A DNA stretch of 64,000 nucleotides from Siniperca chuatsi (taxonomy: Eukaryota > Chordata > Actinopteri > Centrarchiformes > Sinipercidae), in NCBI RefSeq assembly GCF_020085105.1, contig NC_058043.1, positions 9,723,167-9,787,166 of the forward strand, written 5' to 3'. Both the position numbers and the translations under genes were made by a program. Positions within the stretch are counted from its first letter, which is position 1. Each line of letters opens with the position of its first letter. Below are positions 62,501 through 64,000 of this stretch, piece by piece. Below the pieces are notes generated by a model that was given only the letters and a program-made list of their open reading frames with translations, did no database searches and had not been told where the DNA came from.

Positions 62501-63514
62501 ACAAAGATTTACCTTTTTTTCGTTGTCGAGGTGAAGGTAATACAGAGGGTAGAGGCTCTTATCCATCCCTCTCTGGTCTCGAGTCACTCTGCATTTGACG
62601 GTCACGCCCTGCGGAGCCGGCTGCATCACAAACTTCTCCAAGTCGTCAAACTCAATCTCAGGTGATGGAGATCTCTCCTGGTCAGGAAGCATAATTAAGT
62701 TCATTTTTATTCAAACCATTAATGCTTTTAATCAAAATGTTTTTCAAAGTGTTTTCTCACACTGAAATTAAATGTTGTCTTGCCTGTGTGACATGGCATT
62801 AAATTACTAAAATGTCATATTACATTATGGGTGAATTGTGAGATTTGAGATACCTTTTTCTTCTTCCCTTTGCCCTTTTTCTTCTTTGATTTTTCTTCTT
62901 TTTCTGAGTCAGAATCATCACTCTCTTCTACCTTTCCTGAAATGTAAAACAAAAATTGTTACATACTTGTCAGTGATGATCATACGGAGGATAAAGTTAC
63001 TGGTAAACCTGCCTTTCTTCTTTGTCTTCTTGTCTTTGTCCTTGTCTCCTGATGCTTGGAACATGGATGCTGTGCCGGTGGTGGATTTCTTCTTTGATTT
63101 TGCTGACTTTGTTTCCTCTTCACTGTCATCGCTGTCTGATTTGGCAGCTGCTCAGGGAACAGGTGTAAAGATTTTTGATTTCTAATTTCATAAATTTGTA
63201 AGAACTCTTACTAAGCAATAACGGCAGTTTATTGTCTAAAATAAAGTCAACATTAGCATCAAGATGCATGCTGCACTGTAAAGTCAGCTAAGATGCAAGG
63301 TGTCATTTGCAATAAATGAGGTTCAATAGCTTAGTAAGGCGCAAACCATAAAGTTTTCAGTTGTGACAGTTTATCAAAATGTAATCACCTTTCTTCTTGC
63401 TTTTTGAGTCTTTTTCTCCGTTTATCTGGAACATTGAAGCTGGTTCTTTCTTCTTGTCCTTCTCCTTCTCCTTTGACTTGGACTTTTTTTCTTTTCCATC
63501 AGAATCTTTGTCCT
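59502..63514 (-). CDS. tulp1: Tubby-like protein 1, 3' part (5' exons outside the window)
   Basis: Nine exons: 63514-63389, 63150-63013, 62936-62854, 62677-62513, 62420-62308, 62191-62083, 61953-61855, 61013-60842, 59635-59502; about 379 residues, in frame throughout. TULP1 acts in photoreceptors in protein transport to outer segments and binds phosphoinositides. The first three exons encode a low-complexity Lys/Glu/Asp/Ser region, as in TULP1. The Tubby domain then runs from [16 protein letters not shown] through [82 protein letters not shown] and [19 protein letters not shown] to the family C-terminus [16 protein letters not shown] and the Lys-rich region favour TULP1 over TUB and TULP3. 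One donor is GC (63012). The remaining N-terminal exons must lie beyond 64000. Confidence 0.92.
59680..60310. repeat. Interspersed repeat block in the last tulp1 intron
   Basis: Contains agcatcttagcatgctaaca, gtacagctgaggctgatgg, attcatcctgaggggaacat, atggcaatc and ttgttgagatatttcagtct. The last words are shared with 17.2-17.35 kb. A common percomorph repeat. Confidence 0.75.
60350..60770 (+). repeat. Duplicated non-coding tract, copy B
   Basis: Matches copy A at 54425-55060 in the same orientation and order. It lies in the last tulp1 intron just beside the exon ending at 60842. Confidence 0.7.
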
Positions 63515-64000
63515 CTGAGAAATGAAACACAAGTAAAATTTTAAAAATGTTATCTGTCCTTGAACGTGATACTAAACCGGAGAATCATGTGAGCACACAC
63601 TCAGGAATGTAATCATTTTGCTCAAAGGTAAACAAAGTACATTTCATTCCTTTATGTATTACAGTGACCTTGGAGAGAAGCATGAAGTGAGTGCAAAACA
63701 AATCCAAACTGTAATCAATCAGCAGGCAAGGATTTGCAACCGGGACAGACCAATTTTGAGCGTGCAATCCTGAATTTGTGTGTGATCAGTTTGAAATTAG
63801 CTGTTTGTTCCAGCTGTTTGTTTCATCTTGTCAAATTCTGAGCACTTGAGAACGTGAGAGGGATTCAGGTTTCACCAGGACCCGCCCATATCTGGCAGCA
63901 AGGTTTATTTTTGGGTCATATCTTTTACAGTTTCAGTTTTTTAGACCAAGGAAAGAGCTGATGAAGCACACTGGGAAGTAGATTGACATTACTTGCAGAT
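63515..64000 (-). other. tulp1: tulp1 intron running off the window
   Basis: No further tulp1 exon seen. The preceding exon should end with one nucleotide of a codon (probably G) to fit phase at 63514. Confidence 0.5.

Noticed and set aside
62838-63185. Plus-strand frame rich in Ser/Leu/Phe
   Set aside because: Antisense of the Lys/Glu/Ser-rich tulp1 exons.
1-64000. tRNA, rRNA, CRISPR array, viral or bacterial gene clusters
   Set aside because: No cloverleaf with A/B boxes, no regularly spaced direct repeats, and no such genes were seen. Small hairpin RNAs cannot be excluded without folding and expression data.

Overview
The window is nuclear DNA from a ray-finned fish, most likely a percomorph teleost. 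Genes are split into many short exons with GT-AG introns. The intergenic DNA carries many interspersed repeats of a kind familiar from percomorph genomes (recognised by eye), plus CA, GATA and TAA microsatellites. There is no bacterial, organellar or viral gene organisation.

All four genes lie on the minus strand, so they are transcribed from high to low coordinates. (1) About 1.7-12.4 kb: a plakophilin, best matched to PKP1, 13 coding exons, 706 residues. (2) About 15.1-22.2 kb: smpd2, neutral sphingomyelinase 1, 10 coding exons, 443 residues, with a probable separate 5' UTR exon near 22.1 kb. (3) About 24.3-55.9 kb: tead3, a TEA-domain transcription factor of the Hippo/YAP pathway, 429 residues in the form without the extra cassette. 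Its coding part spans 26.3-42.2 kb, and a probable promoter and 5' UTR exon lie near 55.6-55.9 kb. (4) From 58.4 kb to the right edge: the 3' part of tulp1 (Tubby-like protein 1); its 5' exons lie beyond the window. TULP1 directly upstream of TEAD3 in the same orientation is also the human arrangement, which supports both calls.

The most interesting part is tead3. The sequence shows two 63-nt exons in tandem, 141 nt apart, each encoding the end of the TEA DNA-binding domain (recognition helix and following basic tail). One is of TEAD3 type and one of TEAD2/TEAD4 type. A 12-nt microexon encoding AMNL follows. A 57-nt in-frame exon can be skipped to give the usual family sequence. Translation apparently starts at an AUU codon in a perfect Kozak context with an in-frame stop upstream. 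A GC-rich candidate internal first exon sits in intron 2. Tulp1 adds a probable GC-AG intron and a tandem NAG acceptor.

The four genes do not form a pathway: a desmosomal armadillo protein, a lipid hydrolase, a transcription factor and a photoreceptor/ciliary trafficking protein. The rest is repeats and apparently non-coding DNA. It includes a transposable element inserted inside another, foldback elements, a composite repeat seen twice, and a duplicated non-coding tract. Paralogue letters (a/b) cannot be assigned from sequence alone.
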